Source: Deltaproteobacteria bacterium (GTDB taxonomy: Bacteria; Desulfobacterota; Desulfarculia; Adiutricales; Adiutricaceae). From it: DNA of 47,839 nt. Positions 27,403 to 37,632 of this stretch are shown here, one piece after another. The stretch spans positions 1 to 47,839 of the forward strand of contig JAISFS010000241.1 of the NCBI GenBank assembly GCA_031263485.1, read 5' to 3'. The notes beneath the pieces were generated by a model, which ran no database searches, was not told the DNA's origin, and was given only the letters and a program-made list of their open reading frames with translations. Both the position numbers and the translations under genes were made by a program. Every line of letters starts with the position of its first letter. Positions within the stretch are counted from its first letter, which is position 1.

Positions 27403-28886
27403 ATCTCTCTACTATTCCCTAACCTGAGCCTGAGAAGGCCTCCGCCGCAGGGCGGGACGAAACGCCCCGCCCGCGGCGCGAGGGGCTTGCGCCCCCCGGG
27501 GCACCCCCTTCTGGCGCCCGTGGCCCCCTGCGGCCTTGGGGCTGCGGCAACCGGGCACGTCCGGAGAGCCCCTATTCCCTCCGGACGCGTATCCGGCCCG
27601 CGCGGCCCTTCGCCGCCAAGCGGGGGGACGGCCTTCTGCGGCCCATCCTTGGCCCCTCTCCCGATCCGGGCGACCGTCGGGCCCCCGGGACAGATCCCTA
27701 AGGGGGCCGGACGGCCCTTCCGTCTCCGGTATCCGGGGGTGGGCCGTTTCCTGATCGGAAAAGCTGCGGAGAACAGCTGGAAGGCGGGGCCGAGGGGTAG
27801 CGGGGACGGCACGCGCATTGGCGGGCGCCTGCCCCGTCGGGCCCCAGGACGGAAACCTGCCGGCTCCGCCTTCCGGGATGCGGCCGCAGGCGCCGCGCCC
27901 CGGACACGAATATCACAGATCTTCGTCCGCAAGTCATCCGCCAGGATCAAAAATGCCGGCGGAACCGGGAAAAAAATCCCGCCCGCTCCCGTCTTAAAGG
28001 TCGGTCTGTTCGCGTTTCGCGCCTTACACGCGATATTTGATCCGTCGACATTTGCTATGGTTCTGGAAAAAAATAATTTTAAGTTCGCAAAAAAAATTTC
28101 ATCCTGCGGGACTGTCCCGGGCACCCGAATGTATCGGAGGAAGTGCGTGAGACAACCTCTATCCCGTTTAGCGGCATCTTTCCCCGCTTTCGATAGGCGA
28201 GTCGGATCCTGCAAAATCCCCTCGCTATACCCTGGCGCAAAACGTTTCTTAACGGCTTCTTTACGACGCCTTTCCGGATTCTTTCCGAGGCCCTGCCCAG
28301 GACCCGCTCTTTTCCGGACTATTCAGGCCCTCGCGTCAATCGCGCAACCCTGTCTCCGATCCCGCTTCAAGCCTGTCAGGAACGGTCAAGCGCTCCTCCT
28401 GTCCCGGCCCAGCACCATCTTCACCCGGCCCAGTACCATCTTCCGATCGTCCGACCCGGCGAATAACGCTTCTTCCGTGCCGCCAGCGGCAGTTCCCAGG
28501 GCCGTCCTTCTCAACGGCCAGTTTCGGCCCTGCGGATCCGGTCGCTTTCGATCGCCATGCCCTTCATCCGTTCCGTCCGCTCCGCCCTCTCAGGAGGTGC
28601 GATTAATTTCAGGCGACTCCAGACAGTTTCAGGCGGCTCCAGGCGACACCTGGCGAATCCCGGAAAATTCCGCCAGCTCCATCCACTCCGGCAACTTCCG
28701 AAGCTCCATGCCGAACCGTCGGCCACCGTCCTTCATCGGCTTCCGCTCTTCGGTCGCTTCAGGGGATGTTCCGGCCGGCTCCCGCTTCCCTGCAACGGAA
28801 AGTCTCGCGCGGATGCCAACGCGAAGCGCAACGGACGACAGCCCGTGCAATCAGCAGGGATGCCCAGATCGGAACCTATCGCCGTT

Positions 28887-29996
28887 TCATCTCCTGACGG
28901 TTATTTCCGTCCTGGCGGCGCTGACCCCGTTGGCCATGAGCTCTATGGAGTGCAGGCCCGGAACCTGCCTTCTTACGGAAAGATCCTTGAACGCCACGCG
29001 GCGGACCCCTTCCGCGGAGCCCCCCTTTTCCATGTCGCTCTCCTTCAGAAAGAAGAGCTTCGAGCGGGGAGACCTGCCGGGCTCGACCGGGTAGCCGATG
29101 AGGTACTCCAGCCGCACCTTCCCCCCGAAACCGCCGGCCAGCGCGATCCCGTAGGAGAGCTCTGCCGATCCACCGATCTTCAGGGTCTTGGGGGATATGG
29201 ACAGCGTGGCGCGCTTGAGCATCGATGCCCTTTTTGCGGGAGCGGCCGCATAGCCGAAGAGCGCCATGGCCCCGGGGTTCTTCCTCTTGATGAGCGTCCG
29301 CGCGCCGCGCCGCAGGATCCTGTCCGTCTCGGCGGCCTTGCCCATGAACCTTCCGGCGAATTCAAGAAAGAGATCCGGATGGTCCTTGGACACGTCGTTC
29401 AGGGAGTTGCCGAGGCTCGTCCGGACGTATTGGGAGGGATCCCCCAGCAGGGACTCCACCAAAGCGAGGACCGGGGCGGGGTCACTCGTGAAGGCCGCGA
29501 TGTTCCCGCCCCAGGGGAGACGGGGGCGGGACCCTTCCGAGGCCAGGCGCCTCACCTCAGGGTCGGGGCTCAAGGCCCATTTCCTTATGTGGCCCAAGGC
29601 CCGCTCCGGATCCAGGCGGATAAAGGGCCTAACCCCGAACTCCGACGAGGAGCCGCAGGTGAATCGCGCGAGCGCGTCCATGGACGCGTCGAAGTGCCCG
29701 GGGGCAAGGCCGTGCAAGGCCACGAAACGGGAAAAGACGAAGCCCCCGAGTCCCCCGAAGCCCTTGTGGACCTTGAGGAGCGACTTCAAGGCCTTCCTGA
29801 AGCCCCCGGGCAGGTGCTCGCCCAACGCCGCGGCCACGCGGGAGACCCGGTCCATCAGCCCCAGCTCCTCGAAGCCAGAAAGACAGACGCCCGCGACGAA
29901 GCCGTCCGGATCGAAGCCGGGTTCGGCCTTCGCCACGGCGCGCGCGAGCTCGCGCACGAAGGCGCGTGAAATCGCCTCCTTGAAGGGTTCGGCCAA
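28887..29996 (-). CDS. alkC: DNA alkylation repair protein, AlkC type with Ig-like domain
   Basis: A HEAT-repeat DNA glycosylase that removes alkylated bases such as 3-methyladenine without base flipping. 369 residues. The diagnostic block is SSEFGVRPFIRLDPE...VRRLASEGSRPRLPWGG (about 117-164), followed by DPSQYVRTSLGNSLNDVSKDHP (186-207), both characteristic of AlkC. Residues from about 262 onward form a beta-rich Ig-like domain (LSISPKTLKIGGSAELSY ... HSIELMANGVSAARTEITV), as in the AlkC members with a C-terminal Ig-like domain that helps clamp DNA. I chose the TTG start at 29996 because AGGAGG lies five to six bases upstream. It stands alone with gene-free DNA on both sides, and no Ada-like regulator is visible. 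Confidence 0.87.
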   Translation of the reverse strand: MAEPFKEAISRAFVRELARAVAKAEPGFDPDGFVAGVCLSGFEELGLMDRVSRVAAALGEHLPGGFRKALKSLLKVHKGFGGLGGFVFSRFVALHGLAPGHFDASMDALARFTCGSSSEFGVRPFIRLDPERALGHIRKWALSPDPEVRRLASEGSRPRLPWGGNIAAFTSDPAPVLALVESLLGDPSQYVRTSLGNSLNDVSKDHPDLFLEFAGRFMGKAAETDRILRRGARTLIKRKNPGAMALFGYAAAPAKRASMLKRATLSISPKTLKIGGSAELSYGIALAGGFGGKVRLEYLIGYPVEPGRSPRSKLFFLKESDMEKGGSAEGVRRVAFKDLSVRRQVPGLHSIELMANGVSAARTEITVRR

Positions 29997-30950
29997 GCTG
30001 TCCTCCTGCCGTCCGGCTAAAGGGCTTCATGAAATTCGGCATGCTGGCGGGGTCGTCCGGAATTCCGGCAGGAACATTGTACTTTAGAGTTTGCCCTCTG
30101 GCCACCCGTTCCTGAACGTCTGGGCACAGCAGCCCGGATCTTCGGCACATGACCTTCCGAAGCGGGCAAGCTTCTCCGCCCCGCGCCGCCCAGCCCCAGA
30201 TTCAATGCTACCGCTTCGCGCCCTTCGTCTCCGGCCTGTTACTTCTGGACGCGAACCGCTTTCGACGCGCGATCCCTTGTCTCGCCCATCGCGCGTTCGC
30301 ACGCGCGGCCATAGGCCACGGTGCTCAAAGCGGCGCCAAACGCGTCGGTCCGCAAGCCGTTCGCCCGATCTCCGACCTTCGGCAGGCCCCGATGAACGCC
30401 CCGGACGCGGAAAACCCGTTCGATCGCGGAGCTTGCGGATGCGATGTTCCATCCGGCGCATCCAATCACAAGCCCTGACGTGCATTAATCCCCGTTTGCA
30501 TTGGCACTGGCCCCGGGGTAAGATTGAGGACAGTCCATGCCCTTTTCCAGGGGCCGCCTCCGGCCTCGCCTTTGCCGTCAGCGGGTTCCCGGCGAACCGT
30601 GCGCCGCTGCGACCGGACCCTTTCCCGCAAACGCGACCGCTCGCGGAGGCCCTGAGGCCGTTCCCGCGTCAGTTTCCGGATGCCGCCGCCACGCATCCGC
30701 ACCCTCTCGCCTGCAGCCTTGCGTGACGGCGGTCACCTCGCCGACGGCACTCGCGAAAGGCGCACGTCCGACAGCCTGCGATGGCCTACGCATCGTCCGA
30801 CCCCAGGCCCGACGCTTCCATCTGTCCAAGCCCAGACGCGTCAATCTGTCCAAGGCTCGACGCGCGTCCGCTCCATCGCCCCTGGGCACTTCAGCAGATA
30901 TGCTCCAGCACGACCGCTTCCGCCGTCACATCATCCGAAAGAGGCTCACG
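29997..30950. other. Divergent intergenic region with a long leader
   Basis: It lies between divergent alkC and the large membrane-protein gene. It contains a good promoter at 30496-30524 facing right, and a duplicated ATCTGTCCAAG segment (about 30817-30863). No gene is seen. Confidence 0.55.
30496..30524 (+). promoter_or_regulatory. Sigma-70-like promoter of the large membrane-protein gene
   Basis: TTGCAT (30496-30501), a 17-base spacer and TAAGAT (30519-30524). The start would be near 30531, leaving an untranslated leader of about 420 bases before the ATG at 30951. Confidence 0.5.
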
Positions 30951-33900
30951 ATGACAGCTTTGAAGCACCCCGCGCCCTGCGCCCATCCTGCCCGCCTGCC
31001 GGCTACCGCGCTCGCGCTGGCCCTTCTCCTGGCACTCCCCGGCGCAGCCCGGGCCGTGCCCTTCGCGGACACTGGGGCGCCGCCGGAACTGGAACGCTGG
31101 TCGAACTGGGTACTGTTCGGGCAGGAGCACTACCGCTGTCCCCCGGGGCCCGACGGCTACTCCCCCGTCCTCTGCGTCCTGCCGGTCACGCTTTCCCTGG
31201 AACTCACCGACTCGGGCGGGCGCTTCAAGGGGGTCTGGGACGTCCGCGGAGGCAGGCGGACGGTGAGGCTCCCCGGAGACGACAAGGCCTGGCCCAGGGA
31301 CGTCTCCCGCTCCGGGGCCGGCGGCCGCGCCGCGGCCTTCAACGACAGTTCCGCGCTCTTCAAGGACCGCGTGGCCGTGGGATCCCTGAACGGTCCCGTG
31401 GCCGAACTGGAGGAGGGAGTCCACGAGCTTACGGGCGAGTGGTCCTGGAGCCAGCTCCCCGAAACGGTGACCGTACCCCTGGGGCCCTTCCCCTCCGTGA
31501 CGGTGAACGGCAAGCCCCTGGAGTTCCCCGAGACGGACATCGGCTGGGACTCCGGCACGGCCAGGATCTGGCTCGGCGCCCCCCGGGCGGCCCTGTCCCC
31601 GGACGAGACGGAGGGCGGCACGACCGAGCCCGCCTCGGCGCGCGAGGGGGACATGCTGGACGTCAGGGTCTCGCGTCTGGTCCGGGACGATCAGCCGCTG
31701 TCGGTCATGACCCGCGTGAGGGTCACGGTCTCGGGCGAGCCCCGCGAGGAGCTGGTGCCCGGGCTCCTGCTTCCCGGCGGGCGGCCCGTCTCCCTCCAGT
31801 CCCCGCTCCCCGCCCGGCTCACTTCGGAGGGCCTGAGGCTCCAGGCGCGCCCGGGCAGCTACGAGATCTTCATCGAGACCCGCCAGACCGGCGAGGCCAC
31901 GTCCGGAGGCGCCTACGGCACGTCCGCGGGGGACGGCGGCCCGGAGGCCGAGGCGGGCGGCGCCGGTGCGGCGCCGGGCTCCGGCGCTGACGCCGGGGAG
32001 CCGGGGCCCGATGCCGGGGAGCCGGGGCCCAACGCCGGGGTCGGCGGAGTGGTCCGCCTGGGCCCGGTGACAGGGATCTTCGGCCAGGAATACTGGGCGT
32101 TTCAGGCAGATCCCATCCTGAGGCAGGCCGAGGTCGCGGGCGGGGTCCAGGTGGACGCCTCCCAGGCGGACATCCCCTGGAGGGAGCTGCCGGTCTTCGC
32201 GCTGGACGAGGGCGAAAGCCTGACGCTCACGACCCTCCGCCGCGGGGACCCTGACCCCGGCCCCAACCTCCTCACCCTTGACCGGGCCTGCTGGCTGGAC
32301 TCCGACGGCAGCGGCCTCAGCTGCCGGGACCGGGTGGACGGCCAGATGCGCCGCGACTGGCGGCTCACCGCCGACCCGCCCTTCGAGATGGGGCAGGCCA
32401 CCCTTAACGGCGAGCCCCAGGTGATCACCTGGCAAAAGAACTCCCGGGGCGAGGACGCCCCCGGGGTCCAGCTCCGCCGCGGGCGGGTGGACATGACCGC
32501 GGATCTCCGAATCAACGCTTTCGACGGCGGCTTCCCGGCCTCGGGCTGGGATCAGGACATCACGGCGCGCGCGGCCGTCCTGAACCTCCCCCCGGGCTGG
32601 AAGCTCCTGAGCGTCTCGGGCGCCGACGCCTCGGGCGAGGACGGCCTCCCTGCCGCCTGGCGGGACATCTGGACCACCCTGGATCTCTTCATCGTCCTGG
32701 TCATAGTCTTCGCGGCCTGGAGACTTCTGGGCCTCCCCTGGGCGATACTGGGCGCGATCGCGCTCGCGCTCTCCTACCAGGAGTACCTCTGCCCGAGGCT
32801 GGTCTTCCTGCACCTTCTCGCGGCCGCGGCGATCCTCAAGGCCCTCCCCCCCTCGGGCAAGGCGCGGGCCGTCGTGATGGCCTGGCGCTGGATAAGCGCC
32901 GCGGTGCTGGTCATAGCCTGCGCGAGCTTCGTCATCTTCCAGGCCCGCTGGGCGGCCTACCCCCAGCTGGAGCCTTCCAGCTTCTACGGCTACTCGACCC
33001 TGGCCCTGGGCCCCTCGTCCCAGGTCCAGCGCCTGACGCTGGCCGGGCAGATGAGCGGAAAGTACGCCTCGGAGAGCTATTCGCCCTACCAGGAAGACGG
33101 AGACTACTACGACAAGGCGGGGGATGGCTACGCCGAGGTCCTCGACGAGGCGGCCCCGTCCATGTCCATGCCCATGGCCGCCGCGGCCCCGAGCCCCGCC
33201 CCGATGAAGACGGACGCCTTAAGGCCCGACATGCGGCGCAGGCAGGTCGCCTCCGCCCGCCCCGCTAACTTAGCTCAGCTGCAGATGTCCTCCCAGAACT
33301 CCATGCAGATCCTGGTGACCGACGCCAAGGCCCAGAACACCTTCCCGCGGCCCTCCTGGCGCTGGCGGACCGTAGTCCTGGACTACAACGGCCAGGCCGC
33401 CAAGGGGCAGACGACCGAGCTCGCCCTCGCGGGCCCCGCCCTCAACAGGTTCCTCGGCATCATGCGGGTGATCCTCATGGTGTGGTTCTCGCTGTCCGTC
33501 CTGGGCCTTAGGCTCCCCGCCGGTTTGCCCCCGCGTCTGTCCGCGCTCTTCCCGCCGCGCGGCGGACGGCCCGTCAAGGCCGGGGAGCCGCGGGGACCCG
33601 AAGCCGGAGAGCCGCAGGAGCCCCAGGCCGGAGGGCATGAACCCTCCGGCGGCGGCGGAGGCGAAGGAACCGGCGCGAAGGCCCCCGCGGCCGCTGTCTG
33701 CCTCGCTCTCGGGATCGCGGCGGCCCTCGCCTGGGCACCCGCGGCCGAAGCCCAGCCATACGATCCCTTCCCGCCCGACAGCATCCTCGACTCCCTGGAG
33801 CTCAGGCTCAAGGAACTCCCGAGCGCCCCTCCCCCGAACGTCCCGGAGCTGGAGATCCGTCCGGGGGACGGCACGCTGGCCCTGGCGTTCGCGGTGGAGG

Positions 33901-36344
33901 CGCCCCGTGAGGGCTTCCTGGAGCTCCCGCTGCTGGACTCCAAGATCTTCCAGCCCGTCCGCGCCACGGTGAACGGCAAGGACGCGCCGCTTCTCGCCTA
34001 CAACGGGGATCACCTAGTCCTGCTGCCCCAGGGCACGGGCCAGGCCATCTTCGAAGGCCGGCTCAAGGATGCCGGGACCTTCCAGATAAGCTTCGGCAGA
34101 AACGCCAGGCCCATGCGGGCCCGGCTCGCTGGCACCGGCTGGGAGCTCAGGGGGGTTGACCCCCAGGGCAATCTCACCGGAAGCGCGGTGTTCCTGTCGC
34201 GGACCTCGGCTCCCTCGACGGCGGCCGGGGACGCGGCAGGGCCCTCGCCGGTCTCGGCGTCCGGCGGAAACGCACGGGAAGGCGCGCCCGACGGCAACTC
34301 CGGAGCATCGGCCGCAGGCGCCCCGGACGGCGTTGCCGGCCGCGGCGCCGAAGGCTCTCCGGAAGGCGATGCAGGCCGCGGCGCCGAAGGCGACCAGGAC
34401 GGCGCTCCTGAAGGCGTTGCAGGCCGCGAATCCGATGGCCTTCCGGAAGGCGATGCCGAAGGCGCTTCCGACGGCGGCTTGGAAGAGGCTTCAGCCGACG
34501 GCGCCGATGGCGGGATCGGTGAAGTCTCCCTCGCGCCGGCGGTCGGACCGGAGCCGGGCGGCGCCGGATCCGCCGCTCCCAGCATCATGCGGCCCTTCTT
34601 CAGGGTCACGCGCACCCTCTCGTTCGGCCTGGAGATGAAGGTACTAACCTCCGTCGAGCCCCTGGCGCCGCTGGACGCGCCCTACACGCTGGCGGTGCCC
34701 CTGGTCAGGGGCGAGTCCCCCGTGGCGGCCGGGCTTTCCGTCATGGACGGCACGGCGCACCTCGCGCTGTCCCCCGGAACGCCCTCCAGGTCCTGGGAGA
34801 GCGCCCTGAGGCTCCCCGAAGACGGCAGGCTGGAGCTCACGAGCTCTGAGGGTCCCTACCAGGAGATCTGGATCCTCGACGCCGCCACCTTATGGCGGGT
34901 GGAGACGGAAGGGCTCCCGCCCGTCTTGAGCATGTCCGGGTCCGGCTACTGGAACCCAGAATGGAGACCCGCTCCGGGCGACTCGCTCTCCCTCGCCGTC
35001 ACGCGGCCCCGCCCCGTGGAGGGAGGGTATCTGGTGGCGGACAAGGCGGATCTCTCGGTCGAGATCGGCCGGGAGCGGAGAAAGGTGACGCTCGACTTCC
35101 AGATCCGCTCAAGTCAGGGCGGGAACCACACCTTCTCCCTCCCGGCGGGAGCGGTCACCGAGGAGCTCACCCTGGACGGCCGCCCGCTCCCCTTCGGGAC
35201 GGCCTCCGCGGACGGCGCGGGCCCCCCGGTCACGGTCCCCCTGAATCCGGGCACCCACGCCTTGAGGGTGAGCTACTCCCTCCCCTCGCCCGTCGGACTG
35301 GTCGCCACCACGCCGTTGACGGATCCCGGGCTTCCGGTCGCCAACATCGAGACGAAGATGTCGATCCCGATGGACCGCTGGACGCTTCTGGCCGGAGGCC
35401 CGGTCCGGGGCCCGGCGGTGCTGTTCTGGTCCCAGGTGGGGGCATTCCTGGTGTTCTCGTTCATACTGAGCTCGCTGAGGCTCGCTCCGCTCAGGACGCT
35501 TTCCTGGACCCTCTTCTTCATCGGCATCTCTCAGCTCTCGGTCACGGCCTCCGTCGTGTGCGCGGGCTGGCTCCTTGCGCTGGGGCTGCGCTCGGGACGG
35601 TTCAGGGACATCAGGACGCCCTGGCGCTTCAACTTCTGCCAGCTCCTCCTGGTCGTCTGGACCGCGACGGCCCTCTACCTTATCTACAGGGGGCTCACCC
35701 ACGGGCTGCTGGAGTCGCCCAACATGTCCGTGAACGGCAACGGCTCGTCCGACCACTATCTCAGATGGTTCCAGGATCGGGCTGACGGGCCCTTCCAGAA
35801 GGCCTGGGCGCTGACCTTGCCGGGGGCCGTCTACCGTCTGCTGATGCTCGCCTGGGCCCTGTGGATGGCCGTGAGCGTGGTGCGCTGGCTCCGCTGGGGC
35901 TGGAAGGCGTTCTCGGCCACGTCGCTGTGGAAGCGATCGGCCAAAATGCCCCGGGAAGGGCAGAGGCTCACCCCCGCCCAGCGCATGGCGCTCTCGCGCC
36001 AGCAGGCCTTCCAGCCCGCGCCGGCCGGTCCCTGGCAGGCAGGGAGCTGGCCGCAGGGGCACGATGCCCCGCAGGCGCCGGGAGTTCCCTGGGTCCCTGA
36101 GGGCGCCCCCGGTGCCCCGCAGGCGCCGGGAGTTCCCTGGATCCCTGAGGCCGCCCCCGGTGCCCCACAGGCGCCGGGAGTTCCCGGGGTCCCTGAGGGC
36201 GCCCCCGATGCCCCGCAGGCGCCGGGAGTTCCCTGGGTCCCTGAGGGCGCCCCCGATGCCCCGCATGGCACGGCCCCCGCGCCCGGAGCCACGAAGCCTG
36301 AGGGCGGAAGCGGCCCGGAAGGCGAAGATCCGGAAAAGCCTTAG
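30951..36344 (+). CDS. Large membrane-anchored periplasmic protein, unnamed conserved family
   Basis: 1797 residues. The ATG at 30951 opens a clear signal peptide (ATALALALLLALPGAARA). The frame extends upstream to 30537, but those residues look non-coding. Beta-rich periplasmic halves (about 30-560 and 935-1480) are separated and followed by membrane segments: roughly four hydrophobic helices at 575-670, one or two near 830-860 and 910-935, and four to five near 1488-1655. Phrases such as PPELERWSNWVLFGQEHYRCP, RRGDPDPGPNLLTLDRACWL and LNLPPGWKLLSVSG match a family of large unnamed proteins that I know from Gammaproteobacteria. Its function is unknown to me. Family-atypical parts are Gly/Ala/Glu-rich linkers (34200-34510) and a C-terminal tail of four 16-residue Pro-rich repeats. 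A hairpin and a small gene follow. Confidence 0.85.
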   Translation: MTALKHPAPCAHPARLPATALALALLLALPGAARAVPFADTGAPPELERWSNWVLFGQEHYRCPPGPDGYSPVLCVLPVTLSLELTDSGGRFKGVWDVRGGRRTVRLPGDDKAWPRDVSRSGAGGRAAAFNDSSALFKDRVAVGSLNGPVAELEEGVHELTGEWSWSQLPETVTVPLGPFPSVTVNGKPLEFPETDIGWDSGTARIWLGAPRAALSPDETEGGTTEPASAREGDMLDVRVSRLVRDDQPLSVMTRVRVTVSGEPREELVPGLLLPGGRPVSLQSPLPARLTSEGLRLQARPGSYEIFIETRQTGEATSGGAYGTSAGDGGPEAEAGGAGAAPGSGADAGEPGPDAGEPGPNAGVGGVVRLGPVTGIFGQEYWAFQADPILRQAEVAGGVQVDASQADIPWRELPVFALDEGESLTLTTLRRGDPDPGPNLLTLDRACWLDSDGSGLSCRDRVDGQMRRDWRLTADPPFEMGQATLNGEPQVITWQKNSRGEDAPGVQLRRGRVDMTADLRINAFDGGFPASGWDQDITARAAVLNLPPGWKLLSVSGADASGEDGLPAAWRDIWTTLDLFIVLVIVFAAWRLLGLPWAILGAIALALSYQEYLCPRLVFLHLLAAAAILKALPPSGKARAVVMAWRWISAAVLVIACASFVIFQARWAAYPQLEPSSFYGYSTLALGPSSQVQRLTLAGQMSGKYASESYSPYQEDGDYYDKAGDGYAEVLDEAAPSMSMPMAAAAPSPAPMKTDALRPDMRRRQVASARPANLAQLQMSSQNSMQILVTDAKAQNTFPRPSWRWRTVVLDYNGQAAKGQTTELALAGPALNRFLGIMRVILMVWFSLSVLGLRLPAGLPPRLSALFPPRGGRPVKAGEPRGPEAGEPQEPQAGGHEPSGGGGGEGTGAKAPAAAVCLALGIAAALAWAPAAEAQPYDPFPPDSILDSLELRLKELPSAPPPNVPELEIRPGDGTLALAFAVEAPREGFLELPLLDSKIFQPVRATVNGKDAPLLAYNGDHLVLLPQGTGQAIFEGRLKDAGTFQISFGRNARPMRARLAGTGWELRGVDPQGNLTGSAVFLSRTSAPSTAAGDAAGPSPVSASGGNAREGAPDGNSGASAAGAPDGVAGRGAEGSPEGDAGRGAEGDQDGAPEGVAGRESDGLPEGDAEGASDGGLEEASADGADGGIGEVSLAPAVGPEPGGAGSAAPSIMRPFFRVTRTLSFGLEMKVLTSVEPLAPLDAPYTLAVPLVRGESPVAAGLSVMDGTAHLALSPGTPSRSWESALRLPEDGRLELTSSEGPYQEIWILDAATLWRVETEGLPPVLSMSGSGYWNPEWRPAPGDSLSLAVTRPRPVEGGYLVADKADLSVEIGRERRKVTLDFQIRSSQGGNHTFSLPAGAVTEELTLDGRPLPFGTASADGAGPPVTVPLNPGTHALRVSYSLPSPVGLVATTPLTDPGLPVANIETKMSIPMDRWTLLAGGPVRGPAVLFWSQVGAFLVFSFILSSLRLAPLRTLSWTLFFIGISQLSVTASVVCAGWLLALGLRSGRFRDIRTPWRFNFCQLLLVVWTATALYLIYRGLTHGLLESPNMSVNGNGSSDHYLRWFQDRADGPFQKAWALTLPGAVYRLLMLAWALWMAVSVVRWLRWGWKAFSATSLWKRSAKMPREGQRLTPAQRMALSRQQAFQPAPAGPWQAGSWPQGHDAPQAPGVPWVPEGAPGAPQAPGVPWIPEAAPGAPQAPGVPGVPEGAPDAPQAPGVPWVPEGAPDAPHGTAPAPGATKPEGGSGPEGEDPEKP
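36063..36254. repeat. 48-bp tandem repeat, 4 copies
   Basis: Units start at 36063, 36111, 36159 and 36207 with the core GCCCCGCAGGCGCCGGGAGT. They encode 16 residues of the type APQAPGVPWVPEGAPG at the C-terminus of the large membrane protein, in frame, so copy-number changes would be tolerated. Confidence 0.92.
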
Positions 36345-36422
36345 CGACTGTGCTGGGCCTGACCGCGCGACCAGGACGGAGCGCGCCGAGGTCCATCGCC
36401 GGGAAAATTCCAAGCCCATGCT

Positions 36423-36448
36423 CCCCGCGGACCGTCCGGTCCGCGGGG
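36423..36448. terminator. GC-rich hairpin between two genes
   Basis: CCCCGCGGACC and GGTCCGCGGGG form an 11-bp stem around GTCC. There is no T run, so it may be a weak terminator or a transcript stabiliser between the large gene and the small gene at 36483. Confidence 0.45.
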
Positions 36449-36482
36449 GAACCGGTCCCGATAAGGGAGGAAGGCGGGTCAG

Positions 36483-36917
36483 GTGATCATCTTCGACAGG
36501 CCCTTCGAGGATCTGGTAGACGAGCTGAAGGCCTTGGTCTCCTTCAAGGACGACACCCTCGAAGGGGACGTGATCGCGGTCATAAAGGAAATCGCCTCCG
36601 ACAAGACCGCCGCCGACTACGCCCAGGTGGCGGGGTTCACGGCCGATCCCACCAAGCGCGACGAATGGTGGCACGTAAGGCTGCTGTTCCTCTCCTTCCC
36701 GGTCGTGAACGTCGTCTTCACCCTCCAGGCGCAGCACTTCACGGGGAAGGAAATCTTCACCATGGGCGGCCGGAAGGTCTTCATCAAGGCCCTGGACCCG
36801 AAGGCCTACCTCAGGGAAGGCGACGACACGAAGGGGGACGGCGGGCCGGGGAACGATGCCAAAGGCGGCCCGCCCAAGGGAAACCCCGCAAGGCCGGACT
36901 TCAAGCTTGTCCGCTGA
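36483..36917 (+). CDS. Hypothetical protein
   Basis: 144 residues that I do not recognise. The N-terminal part (1-107) is compact and protein-like, with helices and strands (FEDLVDELKALVSFKDD, ADYAQVAGF, EWWHVRLLFLSFPVVNVVFTLQAQHFTGKEIFTMGGRKVFIKAL). The last 35 residues are Gly/Lys/Pro-rich. There is no signal peptide. It starts at a GTG with GGGAGG 12 bases upstream, further than usual. It lies 138 bases after the large membrane-protein gene on the same strand, with a hairpin between them, so co-transcription is possible but not certain. Confidence 0.7.
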   Translation: MIIFDRPFEDLVDELKALVSFKDDTLEGDVIAVIKEIASDKTAADYAQVAGFTADPTKRDEWWHVRLLFLSFPVVNVVFTLQAQHFTGKEIFTMGGRKVFIKALDPKAYLREGDDTKGDGGPGNDAKGGPPKGNPARPDFKLVR

Positions 36918-37511
36918 AGCCGCGCGCCGCGCCCGCTCCAGACTTCCGGATACGCGCGGGCAGTCAGGGGGCGCGGCGCCCTGCGGCTTCCTGATTCATA
37001 AGCGTCGGTCCAACGCTGTCGTTTAGCCCCCCCGTTCTCAGACCCGCCGATGTCGATTATCGGCGGCCCGGCACATGAAACCTCCATGGGCACCATGGGC
37101 ATCACGATATTTAGGGTGCCCAAGGCTTGCGACGCCCAAAAAACCTTTTCGTGATAACGGCCCTCCGGGCGCATCCGCCAGATTAAACAGCCAGGCGTCG
37201 CAGCTCTGCCCGTGACGCCCTGCCAGTCCGTTTTCGGGTCGGCTTTCACGCAAAACCTCCGGGCCCCGTCCGTCCTTAGGCCAAGCCGCCTCCCTGATTC
37301 CCGCCTCGCGCCGCCCCGATTTCCCTGCCTCCCAAACGCCTCCCAAGAGAGAGCGTCGCGAAACATAAAGTTCCCCGTTTCTCAATTCGGCTCTCAGTGG
37401 CTCTCAGGCGTTACGGCTTCAGTGCCCCCGAAGCCCATTACGCCTCCCTGGACGGCCCTGATGAGCCCAGGGGGGCGAGACCCGATGCCGCGCCACCGAC
37501 CCGTAGCATGA

Positions 37512-37632
37512 GGAGCCTGTTGCATAAAGGGTTTTGGTGAAGGACATGACAATGAATGAGGTAGATAAGAGGTAGCCAATCCACAACAAATTGACTCGCG
37601 GCAACGCCGTCGCGATTTATGCAACAGGCTCC
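37512..37632 (+). mobile_element. MITE family A, copy 1
   Basis: A 121-bp element with perfect 17-bp terminal inverted repeats GGAGCCTGTTGCATAAA (right end AT...GCAACAGGCTCC). The reverse complement of 42724-42844 is the same length and differs at about ten positions. There is no coding capacity. The ends resemble those of IS5-like elements (GAGCCTGTTGCA), but no matching transposase is in the window. No clear target duplication. Confidence 0.88.

Larger units (their letters stand above)
26502..28886. other. 2.4-kb gene-free region
   Basis: No gene is recognised. It has degenerate GAGCGGGAAAGC repeats (about 26990-27060), a strong minus-strand terminator (27361-27402), GC-rich inverted repeats just to its right (27440-27560), and a patch of A-rich, lower-GC sequence around 27960-28100. 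A 535-codon plus-strand frame here has no domain and is compositional. Confidence 0.55.

Noticed and set aside
27487-29094. 535-codon plus-strand open frame over gene-free DNA and the alkC 3' end
   Set aside because: It has no domain, is rich in Pro/Arg/Ser, has no ribosome binding site and overlaps alkC in antisense.
30537-30950. Upstream extension of the large membrane-protein frame
   Set aside because: The signal peptide begins at the ATG 30951; the extra 138 codons are Arg/Ala/Pro-rich and look like leader DNA.
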